Origin: Scatomorpha sp964535405
GTDB lineage: Bacteria > Bacillota > Clostridia > Oscillospirales > Oscillospiraceae
NCBI GenBank assembly: GCA_964535405.1
Contig: CAZHUG010000027.1
Location: 1-29,519, forward strand
DNA: 29,519 nucleotides
Direction: 5' to 3'
Shown here: positions 14,302 through 23,300 of the stretch, one piece after another
Layout of the letters: each line of letters opens with the position of its first letter
Position numbering within the stretch: position 1 is the first letter of the stretch
Notes under the pieces: generated by a model
Seen by the model: the letters and a program-made list of their open reading frames with translations, nothing else
What the model was told of the DNA's origin: nothing
Database searches by the model: none
Translations under genes and position numbers: made by a program

Positions 14302-14991
14302 TTGCATAAGAGTTCAAGGGTATCAGTTGAAGAAAAACTCAAGGCCATAGCGTCAGTCTTGGAAGGACGGGAATCTCTCAGGACAGCAGGACAGGCAGTA
14401 GGGGTAAGCGCAGAAACAATACGCCGGTGGATACAGAATTATCAAAGCATGGGAGCAGATGGGATTACCGTCACGTCGACGAACAAACAATATTCACCAT
14501 TGCTAAAGCTATCAGCTGTAAAAGATTATCTGTCCGGTCTGGGCTCACTATCGGATATTTGTAAAAAATACAGCATCCGTTCGAATGTTCAACTGCGACG
14601 GTGGATCATGCGGTATAATAGTCATGAAGATTTCAAGCAACCGAGCAGCGGGGGTGTAATCTACATGGCAAAGGGACGGAAAACGACACAGGATGAGCGG
14701 ATTGAGATTGTCAGCCATTGCATAGCAAACAACAAGGATTATGGAAAGACTATTGAGCAATATGGCGTATCATATCAACAGATTTACGCATGGGTCAAAA
14801 AGTACGAAGATGCTGGGGTGGATGGCCTTGCTGACCGCCGCGGTAAACGTAAAGACGAGGATTCCATGACAGAGGTTGAAAGGCTACGCGCACAATTAAA
14901 GCTCAAGGAAGCTGAAAATCTCCGGCTTCAGATGGAGAATGAACTGTTAAAAAAATTGGAGGCGCTGGAAAGGGGGATAGACGCAGATTAA
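14302..14991 (+). CDS. IS3-family transposase OrfA (helix-turn-helix subunit)
   Basis: A 229-residue DNA-binding subunit. It carries two or more helix-turn-helix segments (SLRTAGQAVGVSAETIRRWIQNY, GSLSDICKKYSIRSNVQLRRWI, YGKTIEQYGVSYQQIYAWVKKY) and a C-terminal leucine-zipper-like coiled coil (VERLRAQLKLKEAENLRLQME). It is longer than the roughly 100-residue OrfA of IS911 and like the long OrfA of IS150. The start is TTG 14302, with AAAGGGGG 8-9 bases upstream and no early ATG. It overlaps the orfB frame from 14943 on. OrfA alone usually regulates transposition; the OrfAB fusion is the transposase. Confidence 0.88.
   Translation: MHKSSRVSVEEKLKAIASVLEGRESLRTAGQAVGVSAETIRRWIQNYQSMGADGITVTSTNKQYSPLLKLSAVKDYLSGLGSLSDICKKYSIRSNVQLRRWIMRYNSHEDFKQPSSGGVIYMAKGRKTTQDERIEIVSHCIANNKDYGKTIEQYGVSYQQIYAWVKKYEDAGVDGLADRRGKRKDEDSMTEVERLRAQLKLKEAENLRLQMENELLKKLEALERGIDAD
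14949..14955 (+). other. Programmed -1 frameshift site (A7)
   Basis: AAAAAAA read as A-AAA-AAA in the orfA frame, the canonical heptamer, lying inside the orfA/orfB overlap (orfB frame open from 14943). A GGAGG follows at 14958-14962. Slipping back one base joins OrfA to the OrfB frame. Confidence 0.8.
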
Positions 14992-14996
14992 GCCTG

Positions 14997-15878
14997 GTGC
15001 GCCTTGAAAACAAATACATAGCAGTAAAAGCCCTCAGCACGGAGAAGGGTTATCCCATCCTCGTGCTTTGTGATATACTTGGTCTCAATCGCTCATCATA
15101 CTACAAGTGGCTGCGGCGAGACCAATCTATGCAGGAGGCAAAGGATACGGAGTTAATTGAATATATGTGTCAGCTTTATCAGAAGTCAAATGGTATATTC
15201 GGTTACCGCCGGATGCAGCTCAATCTAAAACGCCGCTTTAATTTGTACTGCAATAAAAAGCGTGTCTACAGGATTATGCGGGCAATTGGCATGAAATCGG
15301 TAATTCGGCGAAAGAAACCCAACTACATAAAATCTACGCCGGAGATAACTGCTGAAAATGTTCTGAGCCGCAATTTTTCCGCTGAGTGTCTCAATGAGAA
15401 ATGGCTCACAGATGTTACGGAGTTTAAGTATGGTGAGGGTGGCAAGATGTATCTCAGTGCCATTCTTGACCTGAAATACAAAAGCATTGTTGCGTATGCC
15501 ATAGGTCACAGCAACAATAACCAACTTGTCTTTAGAACCTTTGATGCCGCCATTCAAAAGTATCCAGACGCAAAACCACTGTTTCATAGTGATCGGGGCT
15601 TCCAGTATACCAGCAAGGTATTTAGGGCGAAGCTTGACGCTCAGGGCATGATACAGAGCATGTCCCGTGTTGGCCGCTGTATTGACAACGGCCCGATGGA
15701 GGCGTTCTGGGGAACGCTCAAAGCTGAAATGTATTATCTTTACAAATTTCTTGAGAGCGATAGTCTCAAAACCGCCATTGAGCGGTATATTCACTTTTAC
15801 AACAATGGAAGATTTCAGGAGCGTTTGCTTGGCCTTGCTCCATTAGAATATCGTGCGTTGCTACAAACTGTGGCATAA
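14997..15878 (+). CDS. IS3-family transposase OrfB (DDE catalytic subunit)
   Basis: A 293-residue catalytic part of the transposase. The N-terminal HTH_21-type region reads ILVLCDILGLNRSSYYKW and GIFGYRRMQLNLKRR. The rve integrase core has the catalytic triad D139 (LTDVTEF), D199 (FHSDRGFQY) and E235 (NGPMEAFWGTLKAE), with exactly 35 residues between the last two. The end RFQERLLGLAPLEYRALL resembles the usual end of the family (…LxxxxPxxYR). GTG 14997 is only a nominal start; the protein is expected mainly as an OrfAB fusion made by -1 slippage at 14949-14955. No internal stop was seen. Confidence 0.92.
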   Translation: MRLENKYIAVKALSTEKGYPILVLCDILGLNRSSYYKWLRRDQSMQEAKDTELIEYMCQLYQKSNGIFGYRRMQLNLKRRFNLYCNKKRVYRIMRAIGMKSVIRRKKPNYIKSTPEITAENVLSRNFSAECLNEKWLTDVTEFKYGEGGKMYLSAILDLKYKSIVAYAIGHSNNNQLVFRTFDAAIQKYPDAKPLFHSDRGFQYTSKVFRAKLDAQGMIQSMSRVGRCIDNGPMEAFWGTLKAEMYYLYKFLESDSLKTAIERYIHFYNNGRFQERLLGLAPLEYRALLQTVA

Positions 15879-15909
15879 AAGACAACACTGCAAAAGAGGT
15901 TCAAAACCA

Positions 15910-15941
15910 GCAAAGCATAGCTGTTGGCTCTTTGCTATACT
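15910..15941 (+). promoter_or_regulatory. Inverted repeat and -10-like element before the passenger gene
   Basis: AGCAAAG (15910-15916) and CTTTGCT (15930-15936) are a perfect 7-bp inverted repeat abutting TATACT (15936-15941), 20 bases before the GTG start. It could be an operator over a promoter or a small hairpin; no -35 is evident. Confidence 0.35.
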
Positions 15942-15960
15942 GTTTCTGGGAGGTGAGAGA

Positions 15961-16770
15961 GTGGATTGGCGTGCGAATATGAACCGTGCTATCAAATATA
16001 TCGAGGAAAACCTGACCGGTGACATCCAACTTGAAATTGCTGCAAGATATGCGGGTTGTTCCAAATGGGAGTTCTATCGCATATTCTCGTTCATAGCACA
16101 TATACCGTTGGGTGAATATATCCGTAAAAGAAAACTTGCCTTTGCATTATTTGACTTGCAAACAAGCGACGAAAAAATTATTGATATCGCCTTAAAATAC
16201 GGCTATGATTCGCCTGCTGCGTTTTCCCGGGCTTTCCATCAGGCATATGGCACATCTCCGTCCTCGGCGCGAAGGGATGAGATACAGCTTACGCCATATC
16301 CCGAGCTTACCTTCACATTGCATGACAAGGAGCAAGAAGCTATGAAAAAGTTGAACGACATGGAATCCTACAGTCAAAGGGGCTATTATGTCAAAGAAAA
16401 CGCCCCGGTGTATTTTACAAAGGATATCCAAAAAACCTGCGATTGGTTCCGCGACGTGCTTGGTTGGTATGGAGATATCATCCTTGACGACGACGGCAAC
16501 ACGGCGTCATACAGTTGCGTATTTGATTATCCCGGTGAACTTATTGTTTCTGGCTTGACGCCGTTTCGAGGGATTCATCTGTTCAAGGGGGAGCCCATTC
16601 AAGGCGTTGTTGGGTTCATGATGGTGCAGGGACTGGAAAAGCTGCACAAACTGGTAAAAGACAATGGTTGGGAACAAATCTCCGAGATTTCGTCTCAGCC
16701 TTGGGGTGCGAATGAATGCTGTGTGACTACGATTGACGGGTCTATTTTAAGGTTCTTTGAAATAACATAA
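15961..16770 (+). CDS. AraC-family regulator fused to a VOC (glyoxalase-like) domain, IS passenger
   Basis: A 269-residue protein. Residues 7-105 are an AraC/XylS double helix-turn-helix: IQLEIAARYAGCSKWEFYRIFSFI, then KIIDIALKYGYDSPAAFSRAFHQAYGTSPS. After a linker, about residues 135-269 form a VOC-fold domain: APVYFTKDIQKTCDWFRDVLGWYGDI, GELIVSGL, and CVTTIDGSILRFFEIT. VOC domains bind small molecules or metals, so this is a likely ligand-sensing regulator or an antibiotic-binding type protein. I chose GTG 15961 because GGAGGTGAGAGA precedes it; the open frame further upstream overlaps orfB and has no site. It lies inside the IS ends and has its own terminator. Confidence 0.85.
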   Translation: MDWRANMNRAIKYIEENLTGDIQLEIAARYAGCSKWEFYRIFSFIAHIPLGEYIRKRKLAFALFDLQTSDEKIIDIALKYGYDSPAAFSRAFHQAYGTSPSSARRDEIQLTPYPELTFTLHDKEQEAMKKLNDMESYSQRGYYVKENAPVYFTKDIQKTCDWFRDVLGWYGDIILDDDGNTASYSCVFDYPGELIVSGLTPFRGIHLFKGEPIQGVVGFMMVQGLEKLHKLVKDNGWEQISEISSQPWGANECCVTTIDGSILRFFEIT

Positions 16771-16797
16771 TCAAGAGAAATATGTTGCAACTAAATT

Positions 16798-16827
16798 AAA
16801 AATGGATGCCGGAGGGCATCCATTTTT
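16798..16827. terminator. Bidirectional terminator inside the IS, after the passenger gene
   Basis: AAAAATGGATGCC (16798-16810), loop GGAG, GGCATCCATTTTT (16815-16827): a perfect 13-bp stem with A/T runs on both sides. It ends the passenger gene and could also stop transcripts coming from addA, replacing the hairpin the IS destroyed. Confidence 0.9.
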
Positions 16828-16848
16828 AATTTTCGTTTTCTTTTTTCA

Positions 16849-16875
16849 TCTGTCTACTTGACAGGGGGTGGTTCA
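16849..16875 (-). repeat. Right terminal inverted repeat of the IS
   Basis: On the minus strand it begins TGAACCACCCCC and ends GTAGACAGA, matching the left repeat at 19 of 27 positions. The element ends in the CA expected of the family. Confidence 0.8.
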
Positions 16876-16878
16876 ATT

Positions 16879-16896
16879 TGTACGTCCTGCTTTTTT
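16879..16896 (-). terminator. Right half of the split terminator, directly after addA
   Basis: TGTACGTCCTGCTTTTTT, the complement of 14215-14232, beginning at the base next to the addA stop codon (16897-16899). It is preceded by the right ATT duplication (16876-16878). Before the insertion it formed the 3' hairpin of both addA and the SGNH gene. Confidence 0.85.
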
Positions 16897-19800
16897 CTAT
16901 TCCATTTCTACGGCCACGGCAGGACTCAAAAAGTATACTATGCTGCCAGCAACCGGCATGCCGGTGAGTCTGCCCATCGCGTAGGCATATGCCCTCACCT
17001 GCGCACGGTAGCGCTCGGCTCTCTCCGGAGCATTGTCAGCCGAGACTGCGTCAGTCTTATAGTCAACTATCAAAAGCTCTCCCGCCTTCTCTATGCAGCA
17101 GTCCACCACACCCTGAAGCAGCAACTCCTCATCACCTGAGCCCGGGAATATAAGTTCAGACGGACAGAGCAAGGTGAAGGCGAGCTCTCGCATGAGTTTA
17201 TCCGCTGACAGCATACGGCGGCCCAGCTCAGACGACAACAGGCGCTCAATATTCTCGCTGTTAACTGCCTTGGCTTCACGCGGAGTCAGCCGCCCGAGCG
17301 CGGTCAGGCGCTCCAGCTCAGCCGCGACGCCCCTTCTATCGGCAGCCGCTAAGTCAATATGTCTCAGCGCAAGGTGCGTTGCCGTGCCGCGTTCTGCGGC
17401 GCTAAGACCACGCGGCACTGATGATAGATCCGGCTTTCTGAAAATGCGCTCCGCTCGCGGCAGTATTGACGCGGCCTCCGGGTCAAGCTCGCCCAGGCTT
17501 TTTATCTCTGTCGCCGTCAGCTTTGACGGAAGTGACTCGGCTGCCGGAAATTTATATTTCCACGAAAGTTGCTCGAACAGGTTTACATAATTATTTTCAT
17601 GTACTGTTTCGGGCATATTCTCCGCGAGATATTTGTGCTGTATCCGACCGGCTGTGTCACTGTAAACCACCGTCAGCCGCATGTTTTGCTCCCCATCAGC
17701 GAGCGCGGCACTTATGAGCCACTGAGCCGGTGACTGCATCGCAAGCAAGGGCGGCGCGGGCATCGGGCTTGCAATCCCCTGACGGAGCTTTGCGATTGTT
17801 TTTTCAGGGTCCGGCAGCACGCAACTGATAAACAGCCGCTCACGGGCGCGCGTCATTGCCACATATAAAAGCCGCAGCTCCTCCGAGAGTGTTTCGCGCT
17901 CCATTCTTCGCGCCACAGCATTTCGCGCAAGAGTCGGATATGATATTCCGCGCTCTGTATCGGTGATCTTCGGCCCAAGCCCGAGCACGGGATGCACCAG
18001 CACGTTGTCGCGGCTGTCGGATTTGTTAAAACGCCGCGCCGTATCGCAGAGAAACACGACCGGAAACTCCAGACCCTTCGACTTGTGAATGCTCATGATC
18101 TGAACCGCTCCGCCCTGTGCCGAGCCCAAAACTCCGGGTTCCTGACCGCGCTCGGACATCGAGCGGAGCCAGATTAAAAATCTGCGCAGGCCGCGCCAGC
18201 CCGTCTGCTCAAACTGCTTTGCCAGCTCATACAGCAGCATCAAATTCCCACGCCGCTGCTGTCCATCATCCAAGGCGCAGCAAAGCGCCATGCAGTCGAG
18301 CCTGGAGTATACTTCACGTAGCAACGCCGCCAACTCGGCGTCGCGAGAATAGTCCCGCAAGTACTGGAGGGTATCCAGAAACGCCCTGCATTTTTCCTCA
18401 TCATCAGCCTTCGCCTTGAGCGCATCCCAAAACTCGCCCTTTCGCCCACCTGCACGAATGCCGGAAAGCTCGTCCGGAGTGAAGCCGAACAGTTCGGAGC
18501 GCATAACCGCAATCAGCGGAACATCCTGTCGCGGGTTATCGATAAGCGCGAGCAGGGAGAGCATGACCGATATCTCCGGCGCGCTGAAAAAGCCGCCCGC
18601 CAGATCGGACTGCACCGAAACACCGGCTCGTGCAAGCTCTCGCCTGTATATTTTGCCGGACACGTTCACAGAGCGCAGTAATATTGCCACGTCCCCGTAG
18701 CCCAGCGGTCTTCGCACTCCTCTGTCGTCAATCTGAGTCCCGGACTCAATAAGTTGTCGTATCTTTTGCGCCACGGCGGCGGCCTCACAGGCGATCTTAT
18801 CCGGACGTTCGGTCTCATCGTCGCCGTCTGGCGGCGCAACTGCCATAAGTTCCGGTATGGGCACATCGCCCTCATGCGGCAATCCCGCCGCCAGAGCCGC
18901 ATTTTCATCGTACTCAAGCTCGCCGAGCTCGGTTGACATAATATTTGTAAAGACTGCGTTGACCGCTGAAACCACCTCGGGTCTGGAGCGGAAGCTCTCA
19001 CGCAGGAAAACGCGGCGCGGCTCACCCGGCGCGGCGTTTTCGGCATCCGAGTAGGCCTTGTATTTTTCGAGAAATATTGTCGGGTCAGCCAGGCGGAAGC
19101 GGTAGATCGACTGCTTGACGTCGCCGACCATGAAAAGATTTTTGCCCTCTCGTGAAATCGATTTAATGATTAGATCCTGAACACGCGACACGTCCTGATA
19201 CTCGTCAACCATGACCTCGGTGTAGCGCTGTGACAGCTCTAGCGCCAGCTGCGTCGGCTCATCCGACTCATCGGTGAGAAGCTCTGCCGCAAGGTGCTCA
19301 AGGTCGGAAAAGTCCACGAGCGCGCGGCGGCGCTTTTCCTTTGTGTACTGGCTGTTGAAGCCGAGTGTGAGATTTAGCAGGGCCTCCATGGCGGGTGCGG
19401 TTTTCGACATGTCATAAAGCAGCTTTGAAGACGGCTCACTAAAGTCTGTCGCCAGCTTCTCCATCGCCTTTTTGCAGGCTGCGCGGCGCGCTTTTATTAA
19501 CTCCACCACCTCGATATCCGGCGGGTTGCGCAGGCTGCCGAGACGCGGAAACACTATGGGCAAACAGGCACGCACGGCCTCCCAGCCCTCGTTCGCGCTG
19601 ATAGACAGTGCATGAAGCGCGGAGACTGTCTCGGAAACGCTTGCGCCGTAGGCCTTCATTATGTAGTCATGTTCAGCAATAGTCGAGAGCACATTGTTCA
19701 TCTCATGCAGCCAGTATTCGGCCTCGGCGCTCGCAAAGCTAAGCAGCTCCCTGCCCCATGGCGTCCCGCCCGCATCATCATGCCTCAGCTTGAGCTCTTC

Positions 19801-20391
19801 AATCTGCCCCTCGGCCCACAACGCAGGTCTCGCATGGCTCTGGAGCTTATCGTGGAGCTTCATCACAAGCTCGGCGAGTCTTTTATCGTCTCTGCCCGCC
19901 CCGACAGTGTCAACCAGCAGCAGAAAATCCGCGTCGCGCTTGGCATATGCGGCGTCCATGACGCGGTCGAGCGCAATTCTTCTCAGCTCACGCGACCTAT
20001 CCTCATCCGCAACAGCGAAATCCGAAGGCAGACCCAGAAGATGGCAGTGCTCTCTCAAAAGACTGGTGCAGAAGCCATGGATGGTGCTTATCTGCGCACG
20101 CGATACGAGCGCGTTCTGACGCCGAAGCCGTTTTGAGCCCGGGTCCTGTGCAACGCGCTCGGCAAGCTCATCGGCGATGCGTCCGCGCAGCTCTGCAGCG
20201 GCGGCCTTGGAGAAGGTTATGACAAGAAAACTGTCTATACTTTTCGGCTCATCAGGGTCGCAAACCCGACTCATCAGCCGCTCGGTGAGCACTCTTGTCT
20301 TGCCGCTTCCGGCTGCGGCGGAGACCAAAAGTGCGCCGCCGCGGTCTTCAATCGCCTGCTTTTGCGACGGGGTAGGTTTAAATTCAGCCAT
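16897..20391 (-). CDS. addA: Helicase-exonuclease AddAB, subunit AddA
   Basis: A 1164-residue UvrD/Rep-type helicase with a C-terminal nuclease, a subunit of the AddAB complex that resects double-strand breaks for RecA. Motifs in order: PTPSQKQAI (Q motif), Walker A AAAGSGKT at 25-32, LLREHCHLLG region, VMVDEYQDVSRVQDLI (Walker B), GDVKQSIYRFRLADP, SIHKSKGLEFPVVFL, ELRLLYVAMTRARERL, and a RecB-type nuclease with LLQGVVDCC and LLIVDYKTDAVS. The start is ATG 20391 (MAEFKPTPSQ), with GGAGGGAG upstream; the open frame extends further but belongs to addB. It overlaps addB by 8 bases, so the two are translationally coupled. The length is usual for Clostridia. Confidence 0.95.
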   Translation of the reverse strand: MAEFKPTPSQKQAIEDRGGALLVSAAAGSGKTRVLTERLMSRVCDPDEPKSIDSFLVITFSKAAAAELRGRIADELAERVAQDPGSKRLRRQNALVSRAQISTIHGFCTSLLREHCHLLGLPSDFAVADEDRSRELRRIALDRVMDAAYAKRDADFLLLVDTVGAGRDDKRLAELVMKLHDKLQSHARPALWAEGQIEELKLRHDDAGGTPWGRELLSFASAEAEYWLHEMNNVLSTIAEHDYIMKAYGASVSETVSALHALSISANEGWEAVRACLPIVFPRLGSLRNPPDIEVVELIKARRAACKKAMEKLATDFSEPSSKLLYDMSKTAPAMEALLNLTLGFNSQYTKEKRRRALVDFSDLEHLAAELLTDESDEPTQLALELSQRYTEVMVDEYQDVSRVQDLIIKSISREGKNLFMVGDVKQSIYRFRLADPTIFLEKYKAYSDAENAAPGEPRRVFLRESFRSRPEVVSAVNAVFTNIMSTELGELEYDENAALAAGLPHEGDVPIPELMAVAPPDGDDETERPDKIACEAAAVAQKIRQLIESGTQIDDRGVRRPLGYGDVAILLRSVNVSGKIYRRELARAGVSVQSDLAGGFFSAPEISVMLSLLALIDNPRQDVPLIAVMRSELFGFTPDELSGIRAGGRKGEFWDALKAKADDEEKCRAFLDTLQYLRDYSRDAELAALLREVYSRLDCMALCCALDDGQQRRGNLMLLYELAKQFEQTGWRGLRRFLIWLRSMSERGQEPGVLGSAQGGAVQIMSIHKSKGLEFPVVFLCDTARRFNKSDSRDNVLVHPVLGLGPKITDTERGISYPTLARNAVARRMERETLSEELRLLYVAMTRARERLFISCVLPDPEKTIAKLRQGIASPMPAPPLLAMQSPAQWLISAALADGEQNMRLTVVYSDTAGRIQHKYLAENMPETVHENNYVNLFEQLSWKYKFPAAESLPSKLTATEIKSLGELDPEAASILPRAERIFRKPDLSSVPRGLSAAERGTATHLALRHIDLAAADRRGVAAELERLTALGRLTPREAKAVNSENIERLLSSELGRRMLSADKLMRELAFTLLCPSELIFPGSGDEELLLQGVVDCCIEKAGELLIVDYKTDAVSADNAPERAERYRAQVRAYAYAMGRLTGMPVAGSIVYFLSPAVAVEME

Positions 20392-23300
20392 TTCGCACAG
20401 CTCCCTCCAGCTCATTCCAGATCTTTGTCGCAGAGAGCTTTGGCAGATAGCGCCTTCTGTCCCCGCCCTCACCGTCCGTAAATCGACAGGCATCCGCATA
20501 CTCGCAATAGAGGCAGGCGTGATCCTGAGCGCCCTTATAGTACGGGTCGGCTGAGATACTGCCGCGTGTGATTTCCGTCGCCAGTGAAATAAGCGTGTCT
20601 TGAATTTTGCCGGACAACAGACCCAGCCGCTCGGCCGAGGCCAGCGACTCTCCTGTCGGCACCCCGTTTTTCCATTTAACCGGTATGCGCAGCGGCTCAT
20701 CGCCATGCTCCATGGCATGCAGAACATCCGCATCCTCGAGCATCAGGCCAGAGCGGCGCAGTGCCGCTGAACGCTTCGAGGCAATTTCCTCGTCACTCAT
20801 GTCAGCCGATGCGGACAGCAAAACGTCGTGCGCGGGGATATACAGCACTCCGGCGGGCACTATTTCCCTGCCGTAGAGCGCCTGTCCGCCCTGCTGAAGG
20901 GCGAAGAGATATATGAGCATCTGCAAATTCATTCCGTGCCAAACGTCAGAGAGTGAAAAGCTCTTTTTTCCGGTTTTGTAGTCTATGACGCGCAGGTATA
21001 AGCGCCCATCATGAACCCAGCCATCAACCCTGTCGGCTATGCCGCTCATAGACAGCTTGCCGCCGTTTGGCAGCGTCTGGGCGCTCAGTCCGGCTCGCGT
21101 GAAGTCGAGCTCAAAATCCAGCGGCTCAAAATCCGAGTTTTTAAGCTCCGCCGCCATGTCCGCCACCACACGGCGCACATTCTGAGTCAGGCGTCGGAAC
21201 AGATATTCAAATCTCGCCCCACGTCCTTCAAAGCCGCCCAGCTCCTCCTGTATGTACAGCTCAACGTACTTTTCCGTCATCACATCAAGTTGAGCGCCGG
21301 AGAGCTTCTTAAAGCCGCCCTTTTCAGCCGCCTCCTGCGCCACATGCTGCAGCACATAGTGCATGAAGCTGCCAAACTCAGGCGGTGAGAACTCTGCCGG
21401 CTCACGCGGCTTGGCGGTGAGTCCGTACTTGAGAAAATATCCGAAGCGGCAGGATGAAAACCTGTCGATTCTCGAAGCAGACAGCCGCAAGTCACTGCCG
21501 TAGAGCGTCCTTGCCGACTCGGCGGACAGGCTGCCGCGCGTAAACTGGGCACGACTCGTGAGCGCGGCCAGCCTATCCGGATCGCTCTTTTCAAAATACT
21601 CCGCCGCCGCGACCGCAAGGCCATCCCCCGGTCTGACCGCCATTGACGCGGCAAGCTCCAGCGCAGGAGCGGCTGCCGAGGCCCGCAGAAGGCGCGGATC
21701 GGCATATTCAATGCTAAGCCCAAAGAGCTTTGCCGCGCGACTCATGACAAATGCCGCACGCGCCGGTTTCCCGTCTGATGCCCAGGCAGGCGTTACCATT
21801 GTGAGCGTCTCAGACGGCAGCGACAGGCAGTTGTAGATGAGTGAATACTCGCGCCACAGCTCCGCATCGCCGGCGTCGAGAGCTATGCCCGCCTCAGACA
21901 GGCTCATGCGCTCGTCCGCGGAGAAGAGCCCGCTGTCTGCCTCCGCTTTGGGCAGACGCTCATCAGAAGCTCCCAGAACTATCAGATGCTTTATGTGCCT
22001 GCGCCGTATTCTGTCCATATCCCCCGCTGTCGCCATATCCAGCGAAACGGGTATGATTCCGACATCGTATTGCGACAGGGTGAGCAGGAAAAGGCGCGAG
22101 AAGGTCGATGCATCCATCGGCGCAGCGCCCAGTATGAGCACAGTCTGCTCCAGCGCGGACACTGTCAAATCCCAAAGTCTGGCATATTCGTCAGCCGCCT
22201 GCACTCTGCCCCCGGCCTCAAGCTCATCCGCACGCTCCGAGAGTTTCGCGGCAAGGTCAAGCTCCTCCAGAAAATCCGCCAGCGCCGCGGCCTGCTCCGC
22301 GGCCGTCTGCGCCGCCTCACTGTTCGCATCAAGTCTCAAAAGCGGCGCGGCAACGCGCCGGCGCAGCCCGTTTATCCTTCCAAGCTGCTCAATAGCAGCC
22401 TCGTCATACTTGCCGCCATAGCCATCCGGGTGCAGTCTCCAGTCCTTTTCAGACAGCCACATTGACGCGCGGACACTCCAGGTTATGCAGTAGTTTTCAA
22501 GCTCATCGCATTCCTCAGCGCAAATGCCCGCGAGCCCCGTTCGCAGATACCCGAAAACATCACCTGACTCCCAGCCTCCATCTAAAATTTCATATGCCGC
22601 GGAGATGAGTGCAGGCAGAGGCTTCTGCATTATGTCAACCTTTCTTGCGGTGAACAGCGGCACGCCCCAGTATTCAAATGCGGACTCAAGACAGTTTCTG
22701 TAATCCTCAAACGAGCGCACCGCGACCGCGATATCGCGCCAGCGTGCGCCACTGCGCACCAGCTCCAGAGCCCGTGCCGCAGCAAGCTCGCACTCCTCCG
22801 TCACCGTGTCTGCGCGGAAGAGGCGGATCTTGTCCTTGGCATCAAAGCTCTCGGAACTGTACGAGAACGCATTTGCGGTTAAAATAGAAAGCGGCTCGTC
22901 CAGCTCTGCTGAAAGCTCCGAAATTTCAGTCTTCAGCCCATGCTCCTCCGCCTCGCGCTTGAGCCAGCGCGCAGTGCGGCGTGACAGCTCAAACACCTCG
23001 TTGCCGTCAGTGAGTCCGTCGAGCGTCAGGCAGACAGTCATGTCCGCACCACGGCTCATAAACGAGCTGATAAGCTCGCGCTCCTGCGCGGTGAAGTCTG
23101 TAAAGCCATCTATGTATATATGTCCCTCACGGGCAAAGCCGCTCTCCAGCAGCCGCTCCAAAACCAGCCCAAGCCGATCCGCAGGATCCTGCTTTCCCGC
23201 ACCGACAGCCGCTTCAAACGCGCCCATTATGAGAGACAGATCGCCCAGCTTTATTTCAAGTGCGCCGCCCAGCTCTGAGGCAGCCTCGTCAAGGGCCTCG

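Larger units (their letters stand above)
14235..16875 (+). mobile_element. IS3-family (IS150-like) insertion sequence with AraC-VOC passenger gene, 2641 bp
   Basis: The ends are TGATATGCTCCC... and ...GGGGGTGGTTCA, imperfect inverted repeats: over 27 bp, 19 positions match, including an unbroken GTAGACAGA at the inner end. It is flanked by ATT duplications and contains orfA and orfB with a -1 frameshift site and a D-D-35-E transposase. Plain IS150-like elements are about 1.3-1.6 kb; this one is about 1 kb longer because the right end lies beyond an AraC-type regulator gene with its own ribosome site and terminator. It appears intact and so possibly active. Its coding DNA is visibly more AT-rich than the neighbouring addAB genes. 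Confidence 0.85.

Noticed and set aside
20394..20733. N-terminal extension of AddA beyond 20391
   Set aside because: It is the out-of-frame reading of the addB 3' end; AddA homologs begin at the MAEFKPTPSQ start, which has its own ribosome site.
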